Source of the DNA: Archegozetes longisetosus | Taxonomy: Eukaryota > Arthropoda > Arachnida > Sarcoptiformes > Trhypochthoniidae | DNA: 64,000 bases | Reading direction: 5' to 3' | Assembly (NCBI GenBank): GCA_018873245.2 | Contig: JAEMBT020000008.1 | Coordinates: forward strand, 310,001 to 374,000 | In this document: one piece after another, positions 39,329 to 52,200 of the stretch | Layout of the letters: each line of letters opens with the position of its first letter | Position numbering within the stretch: position 1 is the stretch's first letter | Notes under the pieces: generated by a model | What the model was told of the DNA's origin: nothing | Databases searched by the model: none | The model's input: the letters and a program-made list of their open reading frames with translations, nothing else | Made by a program: the position numbers and the translations under genes

Positions 39329-42322
39329 AATTATATGAGTTGTTGTTAAAAGTTTGATGGCTTTATTAGAAAATGAATTTTCACAACTTCAATATAATAC
39401 AGTTATCGATAGCTTATGTTGAACAAAATAAAAGTGATTGTAGTATAGGCTGTAACCATTTATGTTACAACAGTTTCATCTTTTGCCACTGAAGATGTGG
39501 GGCAGAATCCACAAATTAGTTCTCTGTGACAGTGAAAAAATCTTTAAAACAACTGATTATCAGTAGATATCACCAAACAGTTGTACAAAACCAAACGCTT
39601 GAATGACTGTTAAGGAAAAAATTGGGTTACTTTGTTCTAAATCAAAAGTTTGCAAACTTATGGGAAGAGGCACTGATGCCTATCCATCCAGAACTACAAT
39701 TGTTATCATATGTTTTGCCGCCCTTAAATAGGCTTTAAATTTGATAATCTAGAATGTTTTTATTTTAAATATATTGTTTGTTACAATTTATTAAAAGTAG
39801 ACTATTATGTAATCATAATTGATTCGATGAAAAACATTTTTTGGGAACTCAAATTGAAGTTCATTTGTTTTTTGTTAAACGTTTCACTTAAATAACATGT
39901 TTGACCTTTAAATAGCTTAATATTTGATTTAACATTGAATAAAAGCATGTCAAATAACATATTCGAAAATTTGATTATAAAATGTTCGACACATATATAA
40001 ATAGACTTTCCAACTTATTAACTTAGTTCACTAACTATTTATTGGACTTTATAGCAATGCATTTTCAGTTCATTCAATTTTATAGTTATAGAAAGCGGAA
40101 AGAATTAAAGTTTGTGGTGCAGTAAATTCTCAAAATTAATTTCTAATATTTGCACACTCGAGTCATTAATAATCATAATTTGATTTTATTTCTTAAGATT
40201 AATGACCTGAGGCTAAATTTAAGTTTTAAAATAATTTTAATTAGTTTAATGTGTGATAATATAAGAGTTTAAAAAATGTCTTAGAGCCATAAAAAGCCAT
40301 TTTTTCAAATTGAATTAAATGAACAATAGACTTTTTGTGTTGATTTTAGACAAAGCTGTCATACGAATGTATCATATTCTTATTTGAGATCTTTAAATGT
40401 AAGTCAACTTAAATTGCACTGATCTAAAGTGAAAAGCATATAAAAAGTTAGTCATAACACTTATTGCGAGCTTCATTTCTAAGTTCTTAGACCTTTCAGT
40501 TTGTTCTAATTGTCCGATTGTAACAAGGTTCATTTCACTTATCTGTTCTTTTTTCAAATGTTTGTCACTGTACGATCTTAATTAAATAACGGTGTTAGTT
40601 CAATAATAAATCGTGTTAATTTAGAAGAAAAAACTCAAATTAAACACTTGTAAATACTGCATCAGATACGATTTGGTTACTTTTTCATTATAGTTATTCC
40701 ATTCCAAAGCTGTAATTCTAGGCAAAGCCATTCATTTCTCAAATTGATATTGTTGAACAATCTTGAAACAAATACAAATAAAATGTTTGCCATCTACATT
40801 TAATTGTGAGCTCAACAAAACCAATAATTTGCTATATGAAGAGTTAGAAATGAAACTTAAAAATTAAAACTTAATTTTTTACGCTTAAATACTAATTGAA
40901 TGCGAACAACTACCCAAAGAAACATTGATTTAAACTCTAGAAAATGAATTTTTGGTAAAAATTTTTCTCTATAATTATTTCGAATGACACCTAACATTTG
41001 AATAAAACCAATAAGTTTGATAATTCTCGAAAGAAAAGATCTCATTTGATCAAAAGTATAGCAAACACAAAATCAATATGAAAGACAACTGCTGCAATTA
41101 TTACACTTTCATTAATTATACAGTATATAAGTATGAGATTTAGTTTATTGTTTCGAAAAGTTTGTATTTAAAAAATAGTTTAAACAATATTCATAGTCAT
41201 ATTATTTTGATTAATTGAAAGTAATGGCTAAAGCACTAATAGATTTAACGAAATCAGAGTATAATTAGAGATTGTGTTTATAAATTGATTTAAGTATTTG
41301 TGTTCAATGAGTATTATTTAGTTTTTATTTTTAGAGCTAACGGTTTACCTCTACTCCAGTAACTTATTGGACGGAATATAACACTTATTAAATGATTTGC
41401 ATTAGAATTGTACTGATCAATTTGATCAGAGTAGACAAATATAATTTTGTATAAACATTTAATAATAAGATCATTAGTGCCTTCTTTTGAGATACATCAA
41501 TTATTCGATTAAAACCAATTCAGTACTGATTTGAATTTTGTGCCAAACTTAATTAAAGCTGTTTTTGGTAGAAATGTTCCTCAAAATGATTTTCGTGCCT
41601 TCAAAACGAAAGCAAAAGCTGTAAATGTTTAAAAGACAGAATGTTAGAAAATGTCTGTAATAGTTTCTGTAAATCTTTTGGAAAATAGTTGCGAAATACA
41701 AAACAGGTATTTCATAGCATTTGGGTAAAAAATGTTTGAGAACTTGATTTGCATCTCGTTTATTGCATTTTATCTAGTCTTCTAATGCCTTCGATGATAA
41801 GAACTAATTGAAATGTTTTGGTGGAGATTGTTAGTTTGTGTTAGTTCGCAAAAGTATTCTAATGATTTTTCTTTTACCAAAATGATATGCAATTTTTGAG
41901 CGCTTCAATGCAATTAATACTTTAAAAGCTGTTTCATTGATTTGCAATTATCTATTACAAGCAATCAAACAAATACAGACTGAAAGATAGGCGACTAATG
42001 ATTTACTATAAATGAATTATTTAAAGTGAATGCAATGTAGTGATCACTTCAAAGATAACAATTCGTATTGATTCAAATAATAATAGTTATAATATATGAA
42101 CACATACTTATAGAAAATATATTTAACAAATCAACTAAAATTACATAACATATAAATGATATCAACAACAATAAAAATAAGATAAACACGACTTTACATA
42201 ACATATAGTTCGTTTTGTGCTGTCTTGTTATTCAAACAATATAAATGCAAATAAGAGTTAAAATTCATTTTTTTAAATTATTGCATTAAAGATCACGTTC
42301 TGACGGATCAACTTGTTAAAGA
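39329..42322. other. Intergenic region between the two CPAP1 genes
   Basis: Upstream region of CPAP1 gene A and 3' flank of CPAP1 gene B, both on the minus strand. No open frame, RNA gene or repeat array that I can support. Confidence 0.55.
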
Positions 42323-45300
42323 TCAAGCTCTCTTGCTTTTAGCTCTTTTTGATCTCAAGTTTTGATTTTGTTTGTCGGAGTCGAGTGAATCGTCATTTTT
42401 AGAATTTAGTTTTACGAGTTGAGGGCAGTCATGATTGTACCACCAATCGCAAATGCCATTCTTCTCATTAAATATGGTGCCGTTTGGGCATAAAAATGAA
42501 TGCTTGTGTCGGTTTTGACAGATGTGCCAAACTTGACATCCAGTTTCCACATCGGCATAAACTCCATTATTAAGATCACTGCAGTCAAAGCTAGTCTTTG
42601 GCACAGAATTAAATGTTGGATAATCTTTTCCTGGAGTGCCCTTTCTTTTGTTATTTGTTATTCTGTTAACAGTTGGCTTCTGTATTGAATCTGACGCTAC
42701 TAAACCCTTTCGTTTAGTGAATACATTACGGCGTCGGCTATCGCTCACTTCGATGTCGTCCGTTTTTCATCAGTTTTTGTTTCGGATCGGTTTCCGCCAA
42801 ACTTTTATGCAATGATAAAAAAATCGGATATAATTTAATAGAAATTGAATCGAGAATAAACTAAAGTTGTGCTCTTAAACTTATAAACTTATAGACTATA
42901 GGTTTCTGATATTAGAAAAACATAATAAGAAGCATTTTAAATTAGTTAATCACATCCGATAGCAACTACATACTCTTCTTATTTTATTAGTATTCGATTG
43001 ATTTTTTGCTTTATTGTTCTTGACTCTTCGAGACGAAAATCTGATTGGCTTTTCAGTAGTTGGTGCTTCTGTTGAAGTGATTCGATTGAGTGACGGTCGG
43101 GGAACAAATCCGTCTAAACTGTACATCGCAGGCCTTAAATGCTTCGGAAGCAAAAGTTTTGGTATTCGTTTGGTTGTATTGTTTCCTGATTTAATTGTGC
43201 CAATAATGAGTTGTCCCGCATATTTTTGCTTTGGTGTACGTCTTGGAATGAAGATTGCAATCGAAGGCGAATGATCTGATGACGAAATCTCAAACATGTC
43301 CAAAGTCTTCGATCAGAGTTCAAGAAAAATAGCGATATCAGTGCAAAACGTCTATAATTACAAAACGGAAACGACTCACCTGATTTGCATTCAACAGTCT
43401 TTTACGTTTAACCTTTTTAATTGGTTTATGTATTGGTGCCAAAGTTGTATTCAAATCAGTTTGCCTGGTCTGTAAAGCAGATGCATAACCAATGCGAGCC
43501 TTTTGAATGACCTTTTCAGTTGAATTAACTTTCTTCAACTTTGGCGGGCGAATAGGAAATCGATCATTTCTTTCTTTACTCCATCGAAACAGTTTCACAC
43601 CTTTTTCATTGATTGGCTTTTTATTCGAGATTTTCTCGGTTTCGTCATCTTTATCCTGATCATTGTCGACAACTATTGTGTAATCATTTGTTGGCGATAT
43701 TTCCGTAGTGATCGATGCATTCGTGAGATGTGTGACAGTCTTTAAAGTTAACAAAATATTTGATTCAAAAAGTTTAACATTTACTTTGATAGATTCGCAA
43801 AAATTTACATATGATTAGTAAACTGAATCATTAAAGTGATAAGCAGTTTCTTGTCATAACAAAAAAACAATATAAATGCTTTCCTCAACTAAACTTTTAA
43901 ACGAAAGATAGAAAAGATGCAAATGATACCAGTTCTCGAAACATTTGATAGGAGTTCAGAGTTTAAATCAATCAAGAGATAAGCTGAACGCCTACAAACT
44001 TATGTTTTTTCAGTTATAAGATAGTTTTTTGAATTTACTTTTAAAAAGCATATCATATCCATTACGAATAAATGGAGTGACTGATAGAAAACGAGTTGAA
44101 AACCGAAAAAAATCAAAAGCTTATCAATTATAGGAATAGATATATTAGCATCCTGTATATTTAATAAACTTCGTTGATACGGAAGTTTTTGCAATTAAAG
44201 AACGATCATAAGTCTATTCTATTCGTAAAAAGTTTATTCTCTCGTGGCATCTACGAAACAAATTTAACTGTTTTTCCGAATTAATATAATGGAATGTTAG
44301 TTTGGGTCATATGAGAATCACGTTTCCCTAATAAAAACCAAATTTAGTAAATCAATATATCATTTGAATCTCGTTAATACGCGATAACATCAATTTATAT
44401 CTTTTTGCGATCAAGACTTAGTTTAAGCTCTTATTATGAATTGTAGTTCAAATAACAATGATTTAAACGTGAGAGTAGGTTAACAAAGTATATTTATATC
44501 ATATCATTAAAACAAATTCAAGTTCGTTGTGCAAATCACTTCATTGCATGCAAAACACTTCGCTTTAATTATTGTCGTTTAAATGATTTAAAATAAGCAA
44601 TTTTAATGATCGTACTCTCTCTCTCCCCAAACCTTACACTATATTTCTAATTGTAATTCAAAATTAAATCAGGTTAACATTAAAAATTTAAACAGATATG
44701 AATTGAATCCAAAAGTAACGATTTGTTAACTTCATTGACGGCTTTCATTTAAAAGCTATTAAAGATTTGTTGAGCACTATCAACTTTTGTCTGTTTGGGT
44801 GGTGTAGGATTTTTCTAGAAAAAAACTTAATTAAATTCAGATCAGGTTTTATCATGAAGTTCTCTGAGCCATAATTCGAAAGCATAGTTCACTAATTTGA
44901 AATCCCTTAATAAGATTTAATAACTTAATGGGTGATGATCTCATATAATAATTGGACGCATCTTTTTTGATGATAAAACCTTGAAATTATACTGAAATCA
45001 CTCCTGAGGTCAACTTTTTCCCAAAGTAAGACTTAAAACTTGGCACTTATTATTTTTGAGATCAAAGAAATCGTGAACAAACACCTTATCCATGAATTTA
45101 AGTCGAGGTTTCGAAGTTTTCAGTGCGTAAATGTATAGACTTCGTGATTTTAATTTGCGGAATGCATTTATTCCTATAATTAAATGGCAATAATTATGGG
45201 ACTTGTGTGTCTAAGAAAATAAGTGTTTATGAAAATAATTGACACTCTCCACATCCTACGAGTCTGAAGAAAAAAAGTGAGCACAATGTCAAGGATGTAG

Positions 45301-48300
45301 TATTTTTAATTTTATTTAGCAAACAATAATCAATATTTTTTCTACTTTCAATTGTTAGGTACGACAAAAACTTTCTCTTTTATCCTCAAATTCAAGTTTA
45401 ACTTTGACGCAAATTTTCGACTCACTAATTAAAAACATATATGAAAGTATGAATAATGTCTTTATGTAACTAAGCAAATATACCACAAAGTTTCGATTGT
45501 GTTTTCAGTACACAGCAAACATTCACAAAGATTCTATCATACAGTTGTGTATCTAAACTTATTATCTTACAAAGTCGATTGATTTTGCAAATTATTGAAA
45601 TTTTTCGAATCGTCTCAATGGTTTGTATTTTGATTGATAATCTCTTAGCTAAAATTTAATACTTTTTAACCTAATTAAATAAAGTGAAATGATTGAAACA
45701 TTTTCCTGAAAAATGTTTGACCACTATCAATAATATAGTAATTAGCATAAAATCTTATGCAAATAAATTATTCAAGTAAAACCAGGTATATATCATTGAT
45801 GAACGACATTAAGGGAAAGTATAATTAAAATGACCTCACTAATTGCTCAACAAATGTTATTTGGATTAAGGACTGTTAAAAACAATAGAGATTGAAAGGG
45901 AAGGGCTTTAAATTAACTTTTTCTTTATTCCCTGATAACAAGTACCACAAAGTTTACGAGGCATAAAATACGTTTTTTGCATTGATTTTAGTTTTGACTA
46001 ATTTGTCAGACCTTAGAATACATTAGTGCGCACTAATAATACAAAATTTGAATATATTCATGCATTTCTCAAATATAATTAAGTCATTGAATCGAAGGCA
46101 AAAACACATTGTCATTGCATTAGAACAGAGTTATTCACATACAAAACAACTTAATTCCATGATTCATTTTGATAAATTGAAAAATTCAAATGAGAAAACT
46201 TTATTCATTTTTTGACGCGTTTTTAGAAACTTTTGTTGACTGTCAACTAATTTTGTTACTCAAATACGAAATAAAACTATAAAATGATCCATTTAGAAAC
46301 AGATACCTAAATACTCTCTGGTCAAATTAGTTTTAAAAATTAGTCTCGATGTTCTCGAAATAAATGCGTATAAAACGTTTATTGAATAAAATTCGAAAAC
46401 CTTTCAGTTAAAACTTGATTTAACAGTCAAATTAATGAATCTAAAGCTTTGCGATAAAAATCGTATTTCTTCAAAACGATCTTTTCAAGTGATGAATTTG
46501 AAATTTGTTCCTCGATATAGCCCTGATTAAAAGCACACTCGTTTTTATTTATGTGGAATAAAATTAAATTTTGCGAATTACCTGATCATGACTGGACGGT
46601 TGGCTCGAAATGTTTGAAATAAAAGCTGTATTAGTTGAGATGTCAGTCACAGTAGCGATCTCTGAAGCACCTATTAAATTGAAAAAATAATAAAAGTAAA
46701 AAAGTAAATAAGTTATGTGATAATCATAGAAATGATCGCATTAGAATGATAAAGCTTTCAGAGTCATCGACCCATATTCCCGATTCTCGGTATCTAATGT
46801 TCGACTTTGTGAGACGCTTACATTTTGACAAAAAGTTTGACTAAGCCTCGTTTCACTAAGAAACTAGCCTCAGGACTACAAAATATATTGACCATCAGAT
46901 ACTCTAGTAGTTTACTACACAAGCTTGTGCTGCATCACAATATTGGTATTAGAGCCAACAGATTTTAACACTCGCTTTAATAGTTATAGTTTTAATAATG
47001 AGTAATGGGCTTAGAAAGTGATCTTTATTAGATAAACGATTTGTTAAAATGATAAAAATTGTTGAATCATTTTTAATATAAAAACTAAAAACATGTAGTT
47101 AACACTTTTTCATTGAAAATATTAAGAGCAACACCAATCAACTTTATTCAGAGTCTCTAATGATTGTGAAAGATAAGAAAGCTTTGTGGTTATAATAGTA
47201 ATTTATTATCATAACTTTCATTCAATTTTTTAGTGAATAGGGAGCTGTTATAGTCTATACACGGAAGCTATTAAAGCAATCGGAGTCAAATGTATAATAA
47301 AACAATGTTTTAATCATTCTATCGAAATAAATATGACAACTTATAACTTGTAGCAAATTCGGAGAATAAATGTTTTGGTCTAAACGTGTTATTACATTGT
47401 GATCGAATTAAATGATATTAACGTGATTACAATGATTAGAGACTGCGATCGGATCCTATGAACCTTTAGGTTTTTGTTCTTAATTGGGGACTTTCGTTGC
47501 CGATTCAATTACAGACACAAATACTTAATGACATGGCAAACATAATGCTCAAGGCATTATCATAATTGCAATGAGTTGACGACCTGAAGATGCGGTCAGG
47601 TTTTATTGGACATTACCCAAAGCTATCCACTATCGAAGCTAAAGGATATGCGGAATAATTATTGCTTTATAACTTACTTCAGTCAAGTCATAAAAGGATA
47701 TAAATATATTGATTTAATTGTGTTTTCCAAAATCAAACACACATCTATGATTATATTTTCGTGTTTGATAGTCAAATCTTCTATCTGTTAAGTAAATTCA
47801 AATCTATGTATAAACTTTTCAATAAAAATTCTAAACATAATACATGTTTGTTTGTTTGCATTTTGATTTGCTGACAAATAGAAATTTTCTAAAAGGATCT
47901 GCAAAATGAATAAGAGAGTCATTAAAATAACTTATATATAGCTGTATTTATTCAAGCTTATAATGAGCTTTAAGCAACAGCTAAAAGGAAAGTAACCGTT
48001 TAATTTAGTAGAAGCTTAGGTTATTAACTAAATTAAATAACGAATTAATTCGTAATAACAGGCAATTTCTTAACTTATGAGGTTTGAACGTTCTACCATT
48101 TATGCTGTATTCAAATACCTTATGCATATCGAATGAGTGAAACATGGCTTAAATTTTAAAAAGTAAATTCTAATGATTTCTATTTTAAAAATGCAAATTT
48201 TGCGAATCCTCGCATGAATCTTGAATGAATGGAATTCTTGAAAACTTGAATGACTCCCGTGACCCAAACACTTCATTTCAGTAGTCGTGTATACATGAGT

Positions 48301-49204
48301 TATTCCAGACCATCAATAAATTATGAAGAATATATCAAAATAATTGTCCAGTTTCTTAAGCTTCTTCTCATGCAATGGTACTTGAAAAGAACTACTTTGG
48401 TACTATAGTGTTTGGCGTTAAAAAAGTATAATTTGTTGGTCATAAATGTCTGAACGAATTAATACATAACACTTTATTTAATGGCTTTATCAAAGACATT
48501 GAGTTAATTAAATTTATAATTGAAGGTAACAAAATCTGGCGCGATTATAACTAGCACTTTAGGCTTATGTGCTTTAAATTGAATTATTTACTTAAATAAC
48601 AAAAATGTTTACAACAGCTATTATACGTCAATTAAGAGCTTTTCACGAAAAGCTAATTTTTGAGGGAATAAATTATGTAATTAGTATTGGTACATTTATA
48701 TTATAAACAATATTATCCTGATAGTCAATTGCAAAATAAACATAATGACTTACTTATTGTTAAGTAAGTCAAGCATCGAGCCAGTATTGAGACCAACTTT
48801 CTATTGGCTTTAATAAATCAATTTCGGTCAATATGCTTTCCTTAAATCATTAGTTTGTTGACCAATTTTATTATTAATGATCGTTCGATCAAGTAAAACT
48901 CAAGATATCGAATATGAATCACAAGAAAGTCGTTAAAATAATGATGGCAAGTTACAGTTTGAAAAATTGAAAAATTCAGAAACAAATTTATTCATTTATT
49001 TAAATTAATTGAACGTTTGTTTAGATTGAAGCACTTTACTCAATTGGGTCAATAGTAGTTGGGATCGAATAAAGTTTTGTAAAATAAGTGCAAAATTAGA
49101 GCTAAGATTAGGACAGAACTTAAAGCCTTACCTATGAATGCAGATAAAGTTATAAAAAGTAGAGCAGTTGCTGGCAAAAGAATAGAAACAAAATTAAATC
49201 CCAT
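42323..49204 (-). CDS. CPAP1-type cuticle protein B, one CBM14 domain
   Basis: Second secreted protein with one chitin-binding domain, same strand as gene A. Exons in phase: 49204-49132, 46670-46582, 43739-43380, 43306-42974, 42801-42749, 42662-42323; 415 residues. The signal peptide is MGFNFVSILLPATALLFITL then SAFIGA, with mature SEIATVTD. The middle is a Thr/Ser stretch, then a Lys/Arg/Pro-rich linker. RKGTPGKDYPTFNSVPKTSF leads into the CBM14 domain: DCSDLNNGVYADVETGCQVW, HICQNRHKHSFLCPNGTIFN, EKNGICDWWYNHDC. All six cysteines are present, and unlike gene A the domain has no internal intron. The basic tail ends RSKRAKSKRA. The last splice (42749 to 42662) is the least certain, because the intron is open in one frame. 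Two introns exceed 2 kb. Confidence 0.85.
43740..46581 (-). other. Large intron of CPAP1 gene B
   Basis: Lies between the exon of 46670-46582 and that of 43739-43380. No nested gene, tRNA or recognisable element seen. Confidence 0.6.
46671..49131 (-). other. First intron of CPAP1 gene B
   Basis: About 2.5 kb, phase 1, starting inside the signal-peptide coding sequence (ATAG before GTAAGG). First introns of cuticle genes often carry regulatory sites, but I can name none here. Confidence 0.6.
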
Positions 49205-52200
49205 TATGTATTGAGATGTATGACAATAGTAGAGATGCCATAAAACACACTAATGAGAAAAGATGTTTTCACAACACGATCAATCCAAAATGAAAACAAC
49301 GTTTAATAATAAAAGCTTTTGAACAAGAATTCACATCGCTATCTAAGCATCACTTTAGTATTTATCGAGAAAAGGTTATTTTTAAGTCATCACTTCATCA
49401 TTGGTTAGTATGACAAATGAAAAAATGTGTTATTTAAATAAAAGTTGGGGCGCACAATCGCAAGCGACGACCACTTATTTAGCGGAAAAACTCAAATAAA
49501 CTGTATTTAACTGAAAAAACTGTTTTCATAGTACTTGGATCACCTTCACTATAATCACACGTTTAGCTTTTTAACTAATGACTGGATTTTGAACTGAGTT
49601 TTCACCTGTTGTTCCGCTTTCCCCAAATGTAAGCACTTGTTTCGGTTGTTGTATAACGCGATACCAGTCTTGTAAAGTCTCTCTTATTAATCCTCTCAAC
49701 CGAAATTTTTCCACTGTTGTGCCCAATCTCTCGCCACCACTCCTTTTCCACTAGAATACCAATGAGAAAAGCAAAGGACACCCTATAGGGATACTCGTAA
49801 CTGGTCGAACGATATACATGCAAAAAAGCATTCATCGAAATTGAAAATGCTCAAGTTCGCAATCAGTTTATAATTTGAAACCCGTGAAAAAAGCTGTTTT
49901 GATAAGATATCACTTTCTAGTTAAGAGTGCTTTAATCTTTAGTTCTAAAAATATATATCATTTGCAGAAAATGATACCCTATGTGGAAGTGTTATTTTAA
50001 CTTGACTTTATTTCTCATGCATAATTCAATTTTTAATTACTATTGTTTAGGTTAAAGCGAATTGAAACAATTGTCAGATACCCGTGCCTAACATGACAAC
50101 TATTAAAGAAAAAGCTAATTAATTAAGCTAATGAGGACACACGATCTGTAAAGCTATTAACTAATTAATAAACATAATGTGTATAATTTAATTGGTGACA
50201 TTTACTTTTAGTATTAAATATACACGAATAACATAAATGAAATGACATTTTTACAACTTGGACCCTCTAACAAACACAACGAGCATTGTCAGGTATTACC
50301 ATTCACCAACACTTTCAAGTTCTATATTAATTCTTTGTTCAGCAAACCGTGTAATAAGTGGCCCACATTGCGATCAGCGACAGATTTACTCCAAAGTAAT
50401 AATACAGTGACATTCCTTTAACTACAAACTAGTAGACGTCCAAAGCGACCAAAGCACTAAAATTGCTTTTAAAATTGATTTAAACTTTCTCTTCTGTATG
50501 AATGCTTTTTAAATAGGATGTGACTGTAATATTGAATCTTCTTATTTTTCTTCATGATTTTACAACAATTATTAAAGCGTATTATTATTTTTTTCGAATA
50601 TGAATTTTTAAAATTTTAATTTGAACTTTTTGAAAAAACACTGCCAAACATATAATTTAGTAGAAAATCGATGTCATCTTCTCTAAGAAAGAATGAGGAT
50701 ATAAACTAATAGGCATACTGAAAGTTTTCTTAACCTTTGTATAAGTTTTGTTAGTTATTATTGAATTTGCCTGCTTCTTATTTTTCGTAAATTTCTAAGT
50801 CTTGTTTGAAGTTAAAATGAGCTAAATTTGCCTGTTACAAAAGATTATTCAGTTAATTCATATCAGAGACAAATTTTAGGTGAAACAAAAATTTTCCAAA
50901 ACGAACAAAATTAGGACGAATGTGAAGATTGTTGCAAATATCTGGACAAGAATCTGCTTTACCGATGATTTAGAAATGAAGATGTTTAGTGAATATTAAT
51001 TAGACTTGTCTGCTCTCTAATGAATTTAATTGATTCGTTTACCTTAATCTAAAGTTTGATTTCCTGAAACTGTAACACTCGTAAGGTTTTTGCCTTACTT
51101 TATAAACTTAACGTTTTCTTAATGATACTTTATAAATAAAGTGATCTATACTGTGCTGTAGATTTACAAATTATCTAAATCTAACTCATAAGGGCTATAT
51201 TTAAATTTTGGTCATATCTCAATCTGAACTATTAGTTGAGTGACACAACGCAGTCCTTTACGCAGTACTATTCGACATTTAAAACACTCATTAAAATGAA
51301 TTGCAATCTCGTCAGTCATAAAGTAAACAGTTAATTGAAAAGATCTTCTTTAAAAGTTGTTTTAATTTCAACTCTTAAGGTTAAGTGGAGTGATGCTCCA
51401 TTCAATATCTTGCTAATTACTAAGCAGTTTGATTATTTGCTTAATTGTTTAAATGATTGTTCACTTTGATTATTGCAATACAATGCTTCGAAACCATTAA
51501 AAGCTGTCATTCATTTTTTGTTAAACAGTAACAATGAAAAGGGGACACATACGAGATACACACACACTTACAATGAAATGAGTCAAGTCTTCACAAATCA
51601 ATACAAAAGGCAATTTGGAAAAGAAAGTAAAAGCTTTAAATGACCTCATATTATGTTATATTCGACTATATATTATAATAACGCCGTTTATTCACAAAAT
51701 TTGAAGCGAAATCTTTCTTTCGTGATAATAGTAATAATAATAGTCCCGCAGACAAATACTATCGAGAAATGAAAACTAGATCGTAAAATAATCGCCAATT
51801 TCAAAATTGCTTTATTTCTCTTGTTTGCGGAAATAAACTTTGATATCCACTTGTTAGACATCGCTTTTATTGTAAGCCTTCCTTCCAATCCGAATATATT
51901 ATGTGAAACTGATCAGAATATGAGTACTTTCCCTCTCAATCCTCGCTTCTGTACAATTAACAGTTTTTTTCTTAGCAAAATCATTATTATCTGAATTGGT
52001 TCAGTATTGAAGTAACAAAACGTGTATAATGAGGTGTGTCTTAATGATTGCCTGATTTGGCCTCACTATCACTTCTAATTCGAACAAATAAATCAAATGT
52101 ACGCTTTTGGGCAACTCGTTCACTCACTCATTGATTGATTCATTTTCATGAATTAGTCGAAGCAAAACAAAAATTATTTTCGAGTTTTATGAAGTATATG

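Noticed and set aside
42950-43303. Plus-strand frame at 43014-43274 and the reading past 42974 on the minus strand
   Set aside because: Shadow of the CPAP1 gene B exon; the strong GTATGT donor at 42973 ends the exon before the in-frame stop.
49602-49835. 77-codon minus-strand frame upstream of CPAP1 gene B
   Set aside because: No family resemblance and no supporting splice sites; more likely promoter or untranslated sequence.
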